Of a DNA stretch of 64,000 nt, positions 29,998 to 37,718 are shown piece by piece. A program made the translations under genes and the position numbers. Below the pieces are notes generated by a model that was not told the origin of the DNA, searched no databases, and was given only the letters and a program-made list of their open reading frames with translations. The stretch is taken from assembly GCF_003952485.1 (NCBI RefSeq), contig NZ_CP034447.1, positions 2,928,501 to 2,992,500 of the forward strand, read 5' to 3'. Source of the DNA: Mesorhizobium sp. M1E.F.Ca.ET.045.02.1.1. GTDB lineage: Bacteria > Pseudomonadota > Alphaproteobacteria > Rhizobiales > Rhizobiaceae. Each line of letters begins with the position of its first letter. Position 1 is the first letter of the stretch.

Positions 29998-30462
29998 ATG
30001 GATCTCAGCGATCTCATCAGCGTCTCGGCTATCATGCCGGCGTTGAAGGCGAATTCCAAAAAACAACTTCTGCAATTGCTGTCGGAGAGGGCGGCGGCGA
30101 TTTCAGGGATTCCGGAGCGGGAGGTGTTCGACACGATCCTGCAGCGCGAGCGGCTGGGTTCAACCGGTGTCGGCAACGGCATTGCCATTCCGCATGGCAA
30201 GCTCGCAGGGGTCAAGCGGATCGCCGGCGTCTTCGCCCGGCTGGAGACGCCGGTGGATTTCGAGGCGCTCGACGATCAGCCGGTCGATCTGGTGTTTCTG
30301 CTGCTTGCGCCCGAAGGCGCCGGCGCCGACCATCTCAAGGCGCTGTCGCGCATCGCGCGCGTGCTGCGCGACGCCGATACGGTAGCCAAGATCAGGGGAA
30401 CGCGCGACGCCGTGGCAATCCACGCGCTTCTGTCGGATACGCAGGCCTCGCACGCGGCCTGA
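29998..30462 (+). CDS. ptsN: Nitrogen-PTS enzyme IIA (PtsN)
   Basis: The 154-residue protein is a PTS EIIA fructose-type domain. The phosphorylated histidine is H66 in IAIPHGKLAGV, and the LVFLLLAPEGAGADHLKALS segment lies near 99-118. EIIA-Ntr does not transport sugar; phosphorylated through PtsP and NPr it regulates K+ homeostasis and other processes, in several species through KdpD, which is also encoded in this window. It lies 60 bases after hpf on the same strand. Confidence 0.93.
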   Translation: MDLSDLISVSAIMPALKANSKKQLLQLLSERAAAISGIPEREVFDTILQRERLGSTGVGNGIAIPHGKLAGVKRIAGVFARLETPVDFEALDDQPVDLVFLLLAPEGAGADHLKALSRIARVLRDADTVAKIRGTRDAVAIHALLSDTQASHAA

Positions 30463-30525
30463 AGCTTCGAGGTAAAGCCCAGCTTTCTTAGCTAAACCCA
30501 GCTTTTTGGGATCCAAACCTTGGAA

Positions 30526-30542
30526 GGCCGCCGAGAGCGGCC
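30526..30542. terminator. GC-rich hairpin after ptsN
   Basis: GGCCGC-CGAGA-GCGGCC forms a perfect six-base-pair stem in the convergent gap between ptsN and the DUF1150 gene. The T-run is poor (CTGTTC), so this may be only an mRNA-end stabiliser. Confidence 0.4.
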
Positions 30543-30568
30543 CTGTTCAATCCAGGCAAGGACCAGGG

Positions 30569-30826
30569 TCAGTGAATGGCGACCGTGGTCAGATCGTTCT
30601 CCAGCGCACCCGCCAGCGCCCGGTCACGGGCATCGGAAAGCAGGATCGGCTGGCCGTTGGCGGCAAACAGCGCCCACAACTCCAGACCGGGCGCGATTTC
30701 GTCGAGGCCAGGGAAGCGGCCGCGCAGATCGTCGCTCGATACTTTCCTCAGGTAAGCGACCGAACCTTCGCCCAAATGAGCGAATTCGCCGCTGGTCATG
30801 GTCGCAGTTTCGTCAGTTCTGGTCAT
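30569..30826 (-). CDS. DUF1150 family protein
   Basis: The 85-residue protein has the family pattern GEGSVAYLRKVSSDDL and LWALFAANGQPILLSDAR. In Rhizobiales it follows an Hsp20 gene, as here, with 63 bases between them on the same strand. Function is unknown. The ATG at 30826 lies behind CAAGGAGGC, which rules out the longer open frame. Confidence 0.87.
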   Translation of the reverse strand: MTRTDETATMTSGEFAHLGEGSVAYLRKVSSDDLRGRFPGLDEIAPGLELWALFAANGQPILLSDARDRALAGALENDLTTVAIH

Positions 30827-30889
30827 TTCAAGCCTCCTTGCCGCGAGAACGCCAGTCAGGCCGTTCCCGCATAGAGCCATCGGCGAAGA

Positions 30890-31315
30890 TCAGTCTTTCA
30901 CCGATATGTTTATTTTCCGTACCAGCCGTTCGGCCTCGGGCCGGTCGAGGTCGACCGACAGGAGACCGTTCTTCAGCTCCGCGCCGATCACCCGCATGCC
31001 GTCGGCCAGCACGAAGCAGCGCTGGAACTGGCGCGCGGCGATGCCGCGGTGGAGGAATTCGCGCTCGGTATCGTCGGTCTGGCGGCCGCGCACGATCAGC
31101 TGGTTTTCCTCCGTGGTGACATCGAGGTCGCCTTCGGCGAAGCCCGCCACGGCGAGCGTAATGCGCAGCCTTTCGGCCTTGCCGTCCGCGGCGCCCAGGC
31201 GCTCGATATTATACGGGGGATAGCTGTCGCCCGACTTCGCCAGACGCTCGAGCGTCTTTTCCATGGCGTCGAAGCCCAGAAGAAGCGGGCTGGAGAAGGG
31301 CGTCATTCGACTCAT
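30890..31315 (-). CDS. Small heat shock protein (Hsp20/IbpA family)
   Basis: The 141-residue chaperone starts MSRMTPFSSPLLLGFDAMEK and has an alpha-crystallin domain (about 35-125) with YPPYNIERLG at its start and GLLSVDLDRPE near its end. The family's C-terminal I-x-I anchor appears as INISVKD. It binds unfolding proteins for later refolding by DnaK. The gene has an RpoH-type promoter and a thermometer-like leader, both described separately, and is followed by a DUF1150 gene, the usual rhizobial heat-shock pair. Confidence 0.93.
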   Translation of the reverse strand: MSRMTPFSSPLLLGFDAMEKTLERLAKSGDSYPPYNIERLGAADGKAERLRITLAVAGFAEGDLDVTTEENQLIVRGRQTDDTEREFLHRGIAARQFQRCFVLADGMRVIGAELKNGLLSVDLDRPEAERLVRKINISVKD

Positions 31316-31378
31316 TGTTACACTGTCCTCTCAAGAGCGACACAAACTGGAAAAACCCAGATGGCATTTTTCCCGGTG
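31316..31378 (-). promoter_or_regulatory. ROSE-like RNA thermometer in the small heat shock gene leader
   Basis: The leader of about 63 bases folds into two hairpins. The distal one is GGAAAAA/TTTTTCC around 11 bases (31349-31373). The proximal one (31326-31340) reads TCGCTCTTGAGAGGA on the coding strand. Here UC-(G)-CUC pairs with GAGGA across a UUGA loop, burying the ribosome binding site and leaving a bulged G. A UYGCU element pairing with AGGA is the hallmark of ROSE thermometers of rhizobial hsp genes. Heat would melt this stem and allow translation. Folding was done by eye. Confidence 0.65.
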
Positions 31379-31384
31379 GTCTTG

Positions 31385-31413
31385 ATATGGTCCGCCGCGC
31401 GAACAAGTTCAAG
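31385..31413 (-). promoter_or_regulatory. RpoH-type heat-shock promoter of the small heat shock gene
   Basis: On the minus strand CTTGAA (31413-31408), 17 bases, CCATAT (31390-31385) is an exact match to the rhizobial heat-shock consensus CTTGAA-N17-CCATAT. Transcription would begin near 31378, giving a leader that starts just before the first hairpin of the thermometer. Confidence 0.7.
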
Positions 31414-31457
31414 CCATCAAAACCCCGCCCAAAAAGACTCCCCAAAAAGGAATTGAA

Positions 31458-32399
31458 ATGCCCCAGTCACGAAAGATCATCATCGACACGGATCCCGGCC
31501 AGGACGATGCCGTCGCCATATTGCTGGCGCTTGGCAGCTCCGAGCTGGAGGTCGTCGGCATCACCGCCGTTGCCGGCAACGTGCCGCTGAAGCTCACCGA
31601 GAAAAATGCCCGCAAGATCTGCGAGCTCGCCGGCCGACCCGACGTCAAGGTCTATGCCGGCGCCATCCGTCCGCTGGCGCGCGCGCTCGTCACCGCCGAG
31701 GAAGTGCATGGCAAGACCGGCCTCAACGGGCCGCAATTGCCGGAACCGACGATGCCGCTGCAGGAAAAGTATGCGGTCGATTTCATCGTCGAGACGCTGA
31801 TGCGCGAGGAAAGCGGCACGATCACGCTCTGTCCGCTCGGGCCGCTCACCAATATCGCCCTGGCGCTGATCCGCGAGCCGCGCATCGCGCCGCGCATCAA
31901 GGAGATCGTGCTGATGGGCGGCGGTTTCTTCGAGGGCGGCAACGTCACGCCCGCCGCCGAATTCAACATCTATGTCGACCCGCAGGCGGCCGACGTGGTG
32001 TTCAAGTCGGGCATTCCGATCGTGATGATGCCGCTCGACGTCACCCACAAGGCGCTGACCACGGCCAAGCGCACGCAGGCCTTCCGGCAACTCGGAACCA
32101 AGGTTGGCACCGCGACCGCCGAGATGCTGGAGTTCTTCGAGCGTTTCGACGAGGAGAAATATGGCACCGACGGCGGGCCGCTGCACGACCCGTGCGTGAT
32201 CGCCTATCTCGTCAAGCCCGAGCTGTTCAAAGGCCGCCGCTGCAACGTCAGCGTCGAAACGACCTCCGAGCTCACCATGGGCATGACGGTGATCGACTGG
32301 TGGGACGTCAGCAAGCGGGAGAAGAACGCCATGGTGATGCGTGACATTGACCACGACGCCTTCTTCGCGCTGCTGGTGGAGAGGTTGGGGCGGCTGTAG
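31458..32399 (+). CDS. Inosine-uridine preferring nucleoside hydrolase
   Basis: The 313-residue protein has the calcium-binding, catalytic aspartate cluster DTDPGQDDA (10-18) that defines the family. Further family motifs are ITLCPLGPLTNIALAL (about 117), VLMGGGFFEGGNVTPAAEFN (about 152) and DGGPLHDPCVIAYL (about 240) with the active-site His-Asp. It cleaves ribonucleosides to base plus ribose. A ribokinase gene lies 2.3 kb downstream on the other strand and could use the ribose. The ATG follows AAAAAGGAATTGAA. Confidence 0.92.
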   Translation: MPQSRKIIIDTDPGQDDAVAILLALGSSELEVVGITAVAGNVPLKLTEKNARKICELAGRPDVKVYAGAIRPLARALVTAEEVHGKTGLNGPQLPEPTMPLQEKYAVDFIVETLMREESGTITLCPLGPLTNIALALIREPRIAPRIKEIVLMGGGFFEGGNVTPAAEFNIYVDPQAADVVFKSGIPIVMMPLDVTHKALTTAKRTQAFRQLGTKVGTATAEMLEFFERFDEEKYGTDGGPLHDPCVIAYLVKPELFKGRRCNVSVETTSELTMGMTVIDWWDVSKREKNAMVMRDIDHDAFFALLVERLGRL

Positions 32400-32403
32400 C
32401 GCC

Positions 32404-32551
32404 TTTTCCTTCCCCCCTTGTGGGGGGAAGGTGGATCGGCGCGAAGCGCCGAGACGGATGAGGGGTGTTGGAAGAAACTCAACGCCTCACTCCGTCCAGC
32501 ACCCCTCATCCGGCCGCTTCGCCGCCACCTTCTCCCACCAAGGGGAGAAGG
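32404..32551. repeat. Long imperfect inverted repeat (Rhizobiales intergenic element)
   Basis: CCTTCCCCCCTTGTGGGGGGAAGG (24 bases, shown by its arms CCTTCCCC and GGGGAAGG) and a following GATGAGGGGTG segment on the left are mirrored on the right by CACCCCTCATCCGG and CCACCTTCTCCCACCAAGGGGAGAAGG, read by their ends. The two halves pair over about 50 bases with a loop of about 35. Elements of this type recur between genes in Mesorhizobium-like genomes. It separates convergent genes and may act as a bidirectional terminator. Confidence 0.75.
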
Positions 32552-32564
32552 AGGAGGGGGCGCT

Positions 32565-33179
32565 TCACTTCGCCTTCGAGAACGCCAGCCAAAGCCCGCC
32601 GCCGACCAGGAAGCTGCCGCTGATCTTGGACATCAACTTGACGCGGCTGGCGGACAGCAGTCGTCCGGCGCGGCCGGCGGCGAGCGCGTAGGTCGAATCC
32701 GACATGGCGGCGAAGACCATGGCGGTGAGGCCCATGACCACGATCTGCAGCGTGTAATTGCCCTGCGGGGCGATGAACTGCGGGAAGAAGGCGCCGAAGA
32801 AGACAAGCGTCTTCGGATTGGAGATCGCCACTAGGAAACCCTGCAGGAAGAAGCCGCCGCGCGGTTTTCTGGCCGACCCGTCGGGGTTCAGGGTGCCTTT
32901 GGCGCGAAACATCTGCACGCCCATCCAGATCAGGTAGGCGGCGCCGATCAGCCGCACCCATTCGAACCAGTGGCCCATGCCGGCGATCAGCGTGTTGAGG
33001 CCGATGCCGACGATGGCGATCATGATCGCAAGGCCGGCCTGGGTGCCCGCGACATTGGCAAGCCCGGCGCGCGAGCCGTGGCGCATGCTGTTGGCGATGA
33101 TCAGCGTGACCGTCGGGCCAGGCACCAGGACGATGACGATGCAGGCGACGACATAGGTGGCGTAGAGTTCCAGCGACAT
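32565..33179 (-). CDS. LysE family translocator (amino acid / homoserine lactone exporter)
   Basis: The 204-residue membrane protein has about six hydrophobic segments and the LysE/RhtB hallmark VPGPTVTLIIANSMRHGSRAG near residues 19-38. FLVAISNPKTLVFFGAFFPQF lies near 113-133. It exports amino acids or derivatives to relieve overload; the substrate is not evident. It is convergent with the nucleoside hydrolase gene across the inverted repeat. Confidence 0.9.
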   Translation of the reverse strand: MSLELYATYVVACIVIVLVPGPTVTLIIANSMRHGSRAGLANVAGTQAGLAIMIAIVGIGLNTLIAGMGHWFEWVRLIGAAYLIWMGVQMFRAKGTLNPDGSARKPRGGFFLQGFLVAISNPKTLVFFGAFFPQFIAPQGNYTLQIVVMGLTAMVFAAMSDSTYALAAGRAGRLLSASRVKLMSKISGSFLVGGGLWLAFSKAK

Positions 33180-33268
33180 GATCTTCCCTCGAACAGGATG
33201 GCGCCGACGCGGCGGAGCGCGATCAATGCATGGAGTTGGCGCCGGTGCAAGCCAGGCGGGGCAGCCCG

Positions 33269-34720
33269 TCAGGCAGCACCCGACGGCCAGGGCAGCGTCG
33301 CCTCATAGGCGGCGCCGGCTTGGAGCACGGCGAGGTCGCCGCGCGGCCGGCCGATCAGTTGCATGCCCATCGGCCGGCCCTTCTCGTCGAAGCCGACCGG
33401 GACGTTGAGTGCCGGGCATCCGCCCAAAGTGGCAAAGGCGGAGACCTGCATCCAACGGTGATAGCTGTCCATCGACCGCCCGGCGACCTCGCGCGGCCAA
33501 TGGGTGGCGACGTCGAAGGGGAAGACCTGCGCCGTTGGCAGGACGATGAGGTCGAAGCGTTCGAACAGCGACAGCAACGTCCGGTGCCATGAGGAGCGCC
33601 GGACAGTGGCGGCGTGGACCTGCGGCGCGGTGAGGCGGATCGCCTGTTCGATTTCCCAAACCGCTTCCGGCTTCAGCAGCCTGCGTTTCGCCGGATCGTC
33701 ATAGTGAGCTTTCAGCCCGCAACCGCTGCTCGCCTGGCGCAGCGTCACGAAGGCCTGCCACAGCGCTTCGAAATCGACATCCGGCACCAACGCTTCGCTG
33801 ACGAAGGATGCATTGGCGAAGCGGGCCAGCGCGCTTTCGCAAAGCTCGAGGATCCCAGGCTCCATCGGCAGGTGGCCGCCGAGATCGCCGAGCCACGCAA
33901 TCCGGCCGCCGGTGGCCTTCGTCCCCAAACCTTCGAGGAACGAGCCCTGCTTGTCATGCGAGAGCGGCGCACGCGGGTGGTAGCCGGCCTGCTCGTCGAG
34001 CAGCAGCGCGATGTCGCGCACGTTCCGGCCCATCGGCCCTTCGACGCCCATTTGCGAATGGAAGACATCGATGTCGGGGCCGGCCGGCACAAGCCCCTGC
34101 GAGGGGCGGAAGCCATAGACGTTGTTGTAGGCGGCCGGATTGCGTAGCGAGCCGCCGAAGTCGCTGCCGTCGGCGACAGGCACCATGTCGAGCGCCAACG
34201 CCACGGCGGCGCCGCCGCTCGATCCGCCGGCGGTGAGTGCCGGGTCGAAGGCGTTGAGCGTCGGTCCGAAGACCGGATTGTAGGTGTTGGAGCCCAGCCC
34301 GAATTCCGGAACGTTGGTCTTGCCGATGGTGATGGCGCCGGCCTTGCGGAGGCGCTCGACGAAGAAGTCGTCTTCTTGCGGGACGAAATCGGCGAAGATC
34401 GGCGAGCCGAAAGTTGTCCTCAGGCCCTTGGTCAAAGCCAGGTCCTTGATGGCGATCGGCAGGCCGAACAGCGATCCGGCCGCGCCGCCCTGCGCCAGAT
34501 GGGCATCGGCCCTGTCGGCCTCGGTGAGGATGTCGGCGCGCTCGCGCAGCGACACGACGGCGTTGACGAGCGGGTTCACCGCTTCGATACGGTCCAGGAA
34601 GGCGCCGACCACCTCGCGCACCGACAGATGCCGCTGCCGGATGGCTTGGGCAAGATCGATCGCCGACAGGCGGCAGATGTCGCCGGCCGGCGGCACGGCG
34701 TGCTTGGTTACGGGACGCAT
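33269..34720 (-). CDS. Amidase (amidase signature family)
   Basis: The 483-residue enzyme carries the Ser-cisSer-Lys triad: lysine in LPIAIKDLALTKGL (about 91), GGSSGGAAVALA (about 165) and the nucleophile region GSDFGGSLRNPAA (about 188). Sequence outside the triad resembles broad-specificity amidases rather than GatA, and GatB/GatC are not adjacent. The ATG at 34720 lies 5 bases after the ribokinase stop, so the two genes are cotranscribed. The link between the reactions is unclear. Confidence 0.88.
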   Translation of the reverse strand: MRPVTKHAVPPAGDICRLSAIDLAQAIRQRHLSVREVVGAFLDRIEAVNPLVNAVVSLRERADILTEADRADAHLAQGGAAGSLFGLPIAIKDLALTKGLRTTFGSPIFADFVPQEDDFFVERLRKAGAITIGKTNVPEFGLGSNTYNPVFGPTLNAFDPALTAGGSSGGAAVALALDMVPVADGSDFGGSLRNPAAYNNVYGFRPSQGLVPAGPDIDVFHSQMGVEGPMGRNVRDIALLLDEQAGYHPRAPLSHDKQGSFLEGLGTKATGGRIAWLGDLGGHLPMEPGILELCESALARFANASFVSEALVPDVDFEALWQAFVTLRQASSGCGLKAHYDDPAKRRLLKPEAVWEIEQAIRLTAPQVHAATVRRSSWHRTLLSLFERFDLIVLPTAQVFPFDVATHWPREVAGRSMDSYHRWMQVSAFATLGGCPALNVPVGFDEKGRPMGMQLIGRPRGDLAVLQAGAAYEATLPWPSGAA

Positions 34721-34725
34721 CGCCG

Positions 34726-35628
34726 TCACCGCGCGGCCAAAGCCGCGTCGACATCCTTCGCCAGCGGGATCGCCGGCTGCGCGCCCGGCTTCAGGCAGGC
34801 GAGCGAGCCGGCCGCCGCGGCGCGCGTGAGCGCCTGTTCGAGCGAGAGGCCGGACGACAAGCCGGCGCCGAAATAGCCGCAAAAGGTGTCGCCGGCGCCG
34901 ACCGTGTCGACCGGGGTGATCTTCAGCGCCGGAACGGTCAGAAAGCTGTCCGGTGTCGCCGCCAGCACCCCGTCGCCGCCGAGCGTGACGACGATCGTTC
35001 TGCCGGTCTTTTGGGCATAGTCGCGCATCCGCGCCTGCCGGTCGCGCCCGGAGAGCGCCAGCGCTTCGCCATAGAGGTCGAATTCGGTCTCGTTGGCGAC
35101 CGCGTAGTCGGCCTTGCCGAGGAAACGGGAAGCCTCGGTGCGGAAAGGCGCGGTGTTGAGCACGCTGACGGCATCCGCCGCGCGCGCCGCGTCGAGCGCT
35201 GCTTCCACCGTCTGCAACGGGATCTCGTGCTGCAGCAGCACGACGTCGCCCTTTTTCAGGAAGGCCTTGGCGACGTCCGCCGGCAGCACTGCGTCATTAG
35301 CGCCCGGCACGACTGCGATCACGTTCTCGCCGTCGGCGCCGACCAGGATCAGCGCCGTGCCGGTCGAGGCGAAGCTCTCACCGACGCCGGAGAGATCGAC
35401 ATTGCCGGCTTTCAGCAAGGCAAGCGCTTCGGCGGCAAAGCTATCCCTGCCGACGGCGCCCACCATGCGCACCTTGGCGCCGGCGCGGGCGGCCGCCAGC
35501 GCCTGGTTGGCGCCCTTGCCGCCGGGAGCGGTGGCGAAGCCGGAGCCACGGACCGTTTCGCCAGGTTCCGGCAAGCGGTCGACATTGGCGATCAGGTCGA
35601 GGTTGATCGAGCCGACAATGATGATCAA
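34726..35628 (-). CDS. rbsK: Ribokinase (PfkB family)
   Basis: The 300-residue kinase begins with IIIVGSINLDLIANVDRLPE and contains the substrate region GGKGANQALAAARAGA (about 40) and the ATP/anion-hole motif TPVDTVGAGDTFCGYFGAGL (about 240, catalytic aspartate in GAGD). It phosphorylates ribose to ribose-5-phosphate. The start is a TTG at 35628, fixed by AGGAGG six bases upstream. The downstream amidase follows after 5 bases. No ribose transporter is in the window. Confidence 0.88.
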   Translation of the reverse strand: MIIIVGSINLDLIANVDRLPEPGETVRGSGFATAPGGKGANQALAAARAGAKVRMVGAVGRDSFAAEALALLKAGNVDLSGVGESFASTGTALILVGADGENVIAVVPGANDAVLPADVAKAFLKKGDVVLLQHEIPLQTVEAALDAARAADAVSVLNTAPFRTEASRFLGKADYAVANETEFDLYGEALALSGRDRQARMRDYAQKTGRTIVVTLGGDGVLAATPDSFLTVPALKITPVDTVGAGDTFCGYFGAGLSSGLSLEQALTRAAAAGSLACLKPGAQPAIPLAKDVDAALAAR

Positions 35629-35780
35629 GAAACGCCTCCTGCCGAAGCGGTGCGGCGTTCGAACGAAGGCCGAGCCGCTCCAAGTCTTTGCTTTTACACA
35701 ATTGATTGCGTTGGAGGCTAGCCGCAAAGATCGCCGGTTGCCAGATCATGTCGGTTGCACATGTGGCGTGGCCCACAGCA

Positions 35781-36263
35781 TCATTCGCAGCGCACCGTGA
35801 CCGTGCCTTGATAGTTGCCAGCCGGGAAGATGCCGGACGATTTCGTGGCCGTGAGATCGACCTGGATGGTGTGAGTGCCGTTGGTCACTCGCTGCGGCGA
35901 ACTGCCTGGGATGTCCACGCCTGAGCCATCAAGGCGGAAGACGGTGTCAAAAGCGACGTTGGTATCGCCGCCGCTTGGCGCGGAGGTGAAGGCGATCGGC
36001 GCTGGCGCCGACACGGAATAACAGTCGAGCAGGTTTAGGATCGAGCACAGCGTCGAACTCGCGGTGATGGTGGCGCCGGCGCTCGACCCGCCCGCCTGCT
36101 TGGAACCGAAGATGTTGATGGAGGGGTTCGATTTCATCGTTCCCGAGACGCCGATCACGATCGTGCAGGTGCCGATGATCGCCGCCTGAGCCGGTGGCCC
36201 GAAGCAGGCAAGTACCGCCATCGCAAGAAGCGCGCGGCTATTTCTTCCGCTTTTTCTTCTCAT
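35781..36263 (-). CDS. Secreted pilin-like subunit with four cysteines (gene 4 of the secreted operon)
   Basis: The 160-residue protein has a signal peptide (MRRKSGRNSRALLAMAVLAC, cleavage after PAQA). The mature beta-rich domain opens GTCTIVIGVSGTM and ends FPAGNYQGTVTVRCE. These two ends match the first gene of the operon, so the two are paralogues. This one has an extra cysteine pair in TLCSILNLLDCYS. The overall look is that of Ig-like fimbrial subunits or spore-coat-U proteins, but I could not place it in a named family. The ATG at 36263 gives a normal signal peptide; one 11 codons earlier is possible. Confidence 0.7.
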   Translation of the reverse strand: MRRKSGRNSRALLAMAVLACFGPPAQAAIIGTCTIVIGVSGTMKSNPSINIFGSKQAGGSSAGATITASSTLCSILNLLDCYSVSAPAPIAFTSAPSGGDTNVAFDTVFRLDGSGVDIPGSSPQRVTNGTHTIQVDLTATKSSGIFPAGNYQGTVTVRCE

Positions 36264-36768
36264 TGCCGTTTGTGCCTCTGATACTCCAGCCTTCATTGGC
36301 CCACCCAGTCGATGCGGCAGCGGAGGCGGTCGCGGGAGCGGGAGCAGCCACGCTCCCCGTCTGGCCGTCGGCGCCTACGCCCATCTTGAGAAGCTTCAAT
36401 TCAAGCTGCAGGCGCTCGACCTCGAGCTCGTAAAGGCGGCTGCAATCGACGCGCTTCGGCGTGCGGCCGATCGGGATCACCACACGGCCGTATGTGGCGA
36501 CGTCGCTGTTCGACTGGCTGTTGTTGTTGCCTCGGATGACGCCGAGGTCCAGATAGGCGCCGCTGCCGGAAACGGCTGAGCGGCAGGTCGTGCCGTCGCT
36601 GGCATGGACCTCGTCCTGGCCCTGGGGCAGGCTGACACCTGGCAAGGTGAAACCCGTCTGGTTCTGGTTCAGGTTCAGGATATCCTCGGCAAACCCCTCG
36701 CTCACGACCGCCAAGGCGGGCAGCAGGGAGAGGGTCAGGACCTGCGATGTCCGAAGAACTTTCCGCAT
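36238..36768 (-). CDS. Secreted protein with central coiled coil (gene 3 of the secreted operon)
   Basis: The 176-residue protein has a signal peptide ending near SEGFA (27). A segment with TTCRSAVSGSGAYLDLGVIRG follows, then YGRVVIPIGRTPKRVDCSRL (about 91-110), a short heptad helix (LYELEVERLQLELKLLKMG, about 110-128), an alanine/threonine-rich stretch and a lysine-rich tail KKKRKK. Two cysteines (61 and 108) could form a disulfide. I recognise no named family. It overlaps the chaperone gene by 31-34 bases and the next gene by 26, so it belongs to the operon. Confidence 0.7.
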   Translation of the reverse strand: MRKVLRTSQVLTLSLLPALAVVSEGFAEDILNLNQNQTGFTLPGVSLPQGQDEVHASDGTTCRSAVSGSGAYLDLGVIRGNNNSQSNSDVATYGRVVIPIGRTPKRVDCSRLYELEVERLQLELKLLKMGVGADGQTGSVAAPAPATASAAASTGWANEGWSIRGTNGNEKKKRKK

Positions 36769-37124
36769 ATCTGCGCCCTTATCTGCGTCTGCTCGCTTGG
36801 AAAGGGGATACTCTCGGTACAGATACGCACTTTACGCTCGGTCGCGCCGTCGAAGGGCACGACCACCAGAACCGGACGCGACGCCTGGCCCGCCAGAAGG
36901 AAGGCGCTGGGCGTGACCTTGGCATCGACCGGCTGGAAATCCTGGTCATAGACATGGACCTCGACGCGAATGCGCTGGTCGTACGGATTGCCGGGGAAGA
37001 CGCGCACCGCGAAGGCATCCGTGAAGGATCTCACCTCGCCCCGCATCGGTGTCATCGACTGGCTCGTCGCCGCAATGGGGGACAGCACGGCGGCCAGTGC
37101 CGCCAGTATTCCAATCGTTCTCAA
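36735..37124 (-). CDS. Single-domain PapD-like periplasmic chaperone (gene 2 of the secreted operon)
   Basis: The 129-residue protein has a signal peptide of about 22 residues. One Ig-like domain follows, resembling the N-terminal domain of PapD-type chaperones: FAVRVFPGNPYDQRIRVEVH, LAGQASRPVLVVVPFDG and a C-terminal RKVRICTES...IRAQICGKFFG strand with two cysteines. The normal second domain is missing (full PapD proteins are about 230 residues). The start is a TTG at 37124 behind AAAGGAGC. It lies 23 bases after the first subunit gene, which it may help fold. Confidence 0.7.
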   Translation of the reverse strand: MRTIGILAALAAVLSPIAATSQSMTPMRGEVRSFTDAFAVRVFPGNPYDQRIRVEVHVYDQDFQPVDAKVTPSAFLLAGQASRPVLVVVPFDGATERKVRICTESIPFPSEQTQIRAQICGKFFGHRRS

Positions 37125-37147
37125 AGGCCGCTCCTTTCGCGAGAGGG

Positions 37148-37615
37148 CTATTCGCAGCGCAGTGTAACGGTTGCCTGGTAGTTGCCGGCGGAGAAGCGGT
37201 TCGAGCCGCTCTTGGTGCCGGCAAGGTTGACGGCAACCGTCGACGTGCCGGGCGCCGTCAGCGCGGTCGCGGTGCCCGTTTCCGAAATCGTCTGCGCGCC
37301 GGTGGTGGCGAAGGTCGGAGTCCAGGTGGTAGCGGTAACGTCGCTAGCCGGCACGGTGGTGGACGTGACCGGGTCGACGCTGAGCGTGACGCCGCCCGTG
37401 GTGTCGACCTGGGCGCTGCCGGCCGAACCGCCGGCATTGTGGGAGCTCAGCGACTGAAGATCGCTGCTGACGGTCATTGTGCCGTTGGAGTTGATCGTGA
37501 TCGTGCAGGTGGCGGTGATGGTGCCGTTGAACAGCACATTTCCGGTGGCGGCCGATGCTGGCTGGCCGGCACAAGCAGCCAGCAAGCCTGCGGCCGCGGC
37601 GCGAAGGAATTTCAT
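37148..37615 (-). CDS. Secreted pilin-like subunit (gene 1 of the secreted operon)
   Basis: The 155-residue protein has a signal peptide MKFLRAAAAGLLAACAGQPA ending SA. The mature Ser/Thr/Gly-rich beta domain starts TATCTITINSNGTMTVS and ends FSAGNYQATVTLRCE. Only two cysteines are in the mature part (37 and 154), placed to join the first and last strands as in chaperone-usher subunits. Lysine and arginine are scarce, as usual for surface fibres. AGAGGTG lies ahead of the ATG. It leads a four-gene minus-strand unit with no usher gene in the window. Confidence 0.72.
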   Translation of the reverse strand: MKFLRAAAAGLLAACAGQPASAATGNVLFNGTITATCTITINSNGTMTVSSDLQSLSSHNAGGSAGSAQVDTTGGVTLSVDPVTSTTVPASDVTATTWTPTFATTGAQTISETGTATALTAPGTSTVAVNLAGTKSGSNRFSAGNYQATVTLRCE

Positions 37616-37718
37616 CGAGACACCTCTTTCAAGCCGAATGGTCGGCTCAATGTAGAGGCATCATCTCTTTATCGTGGTTAATTTAGGGTTAAGTTAAGCA
37701 ACATCGCCAAGCAACTTA

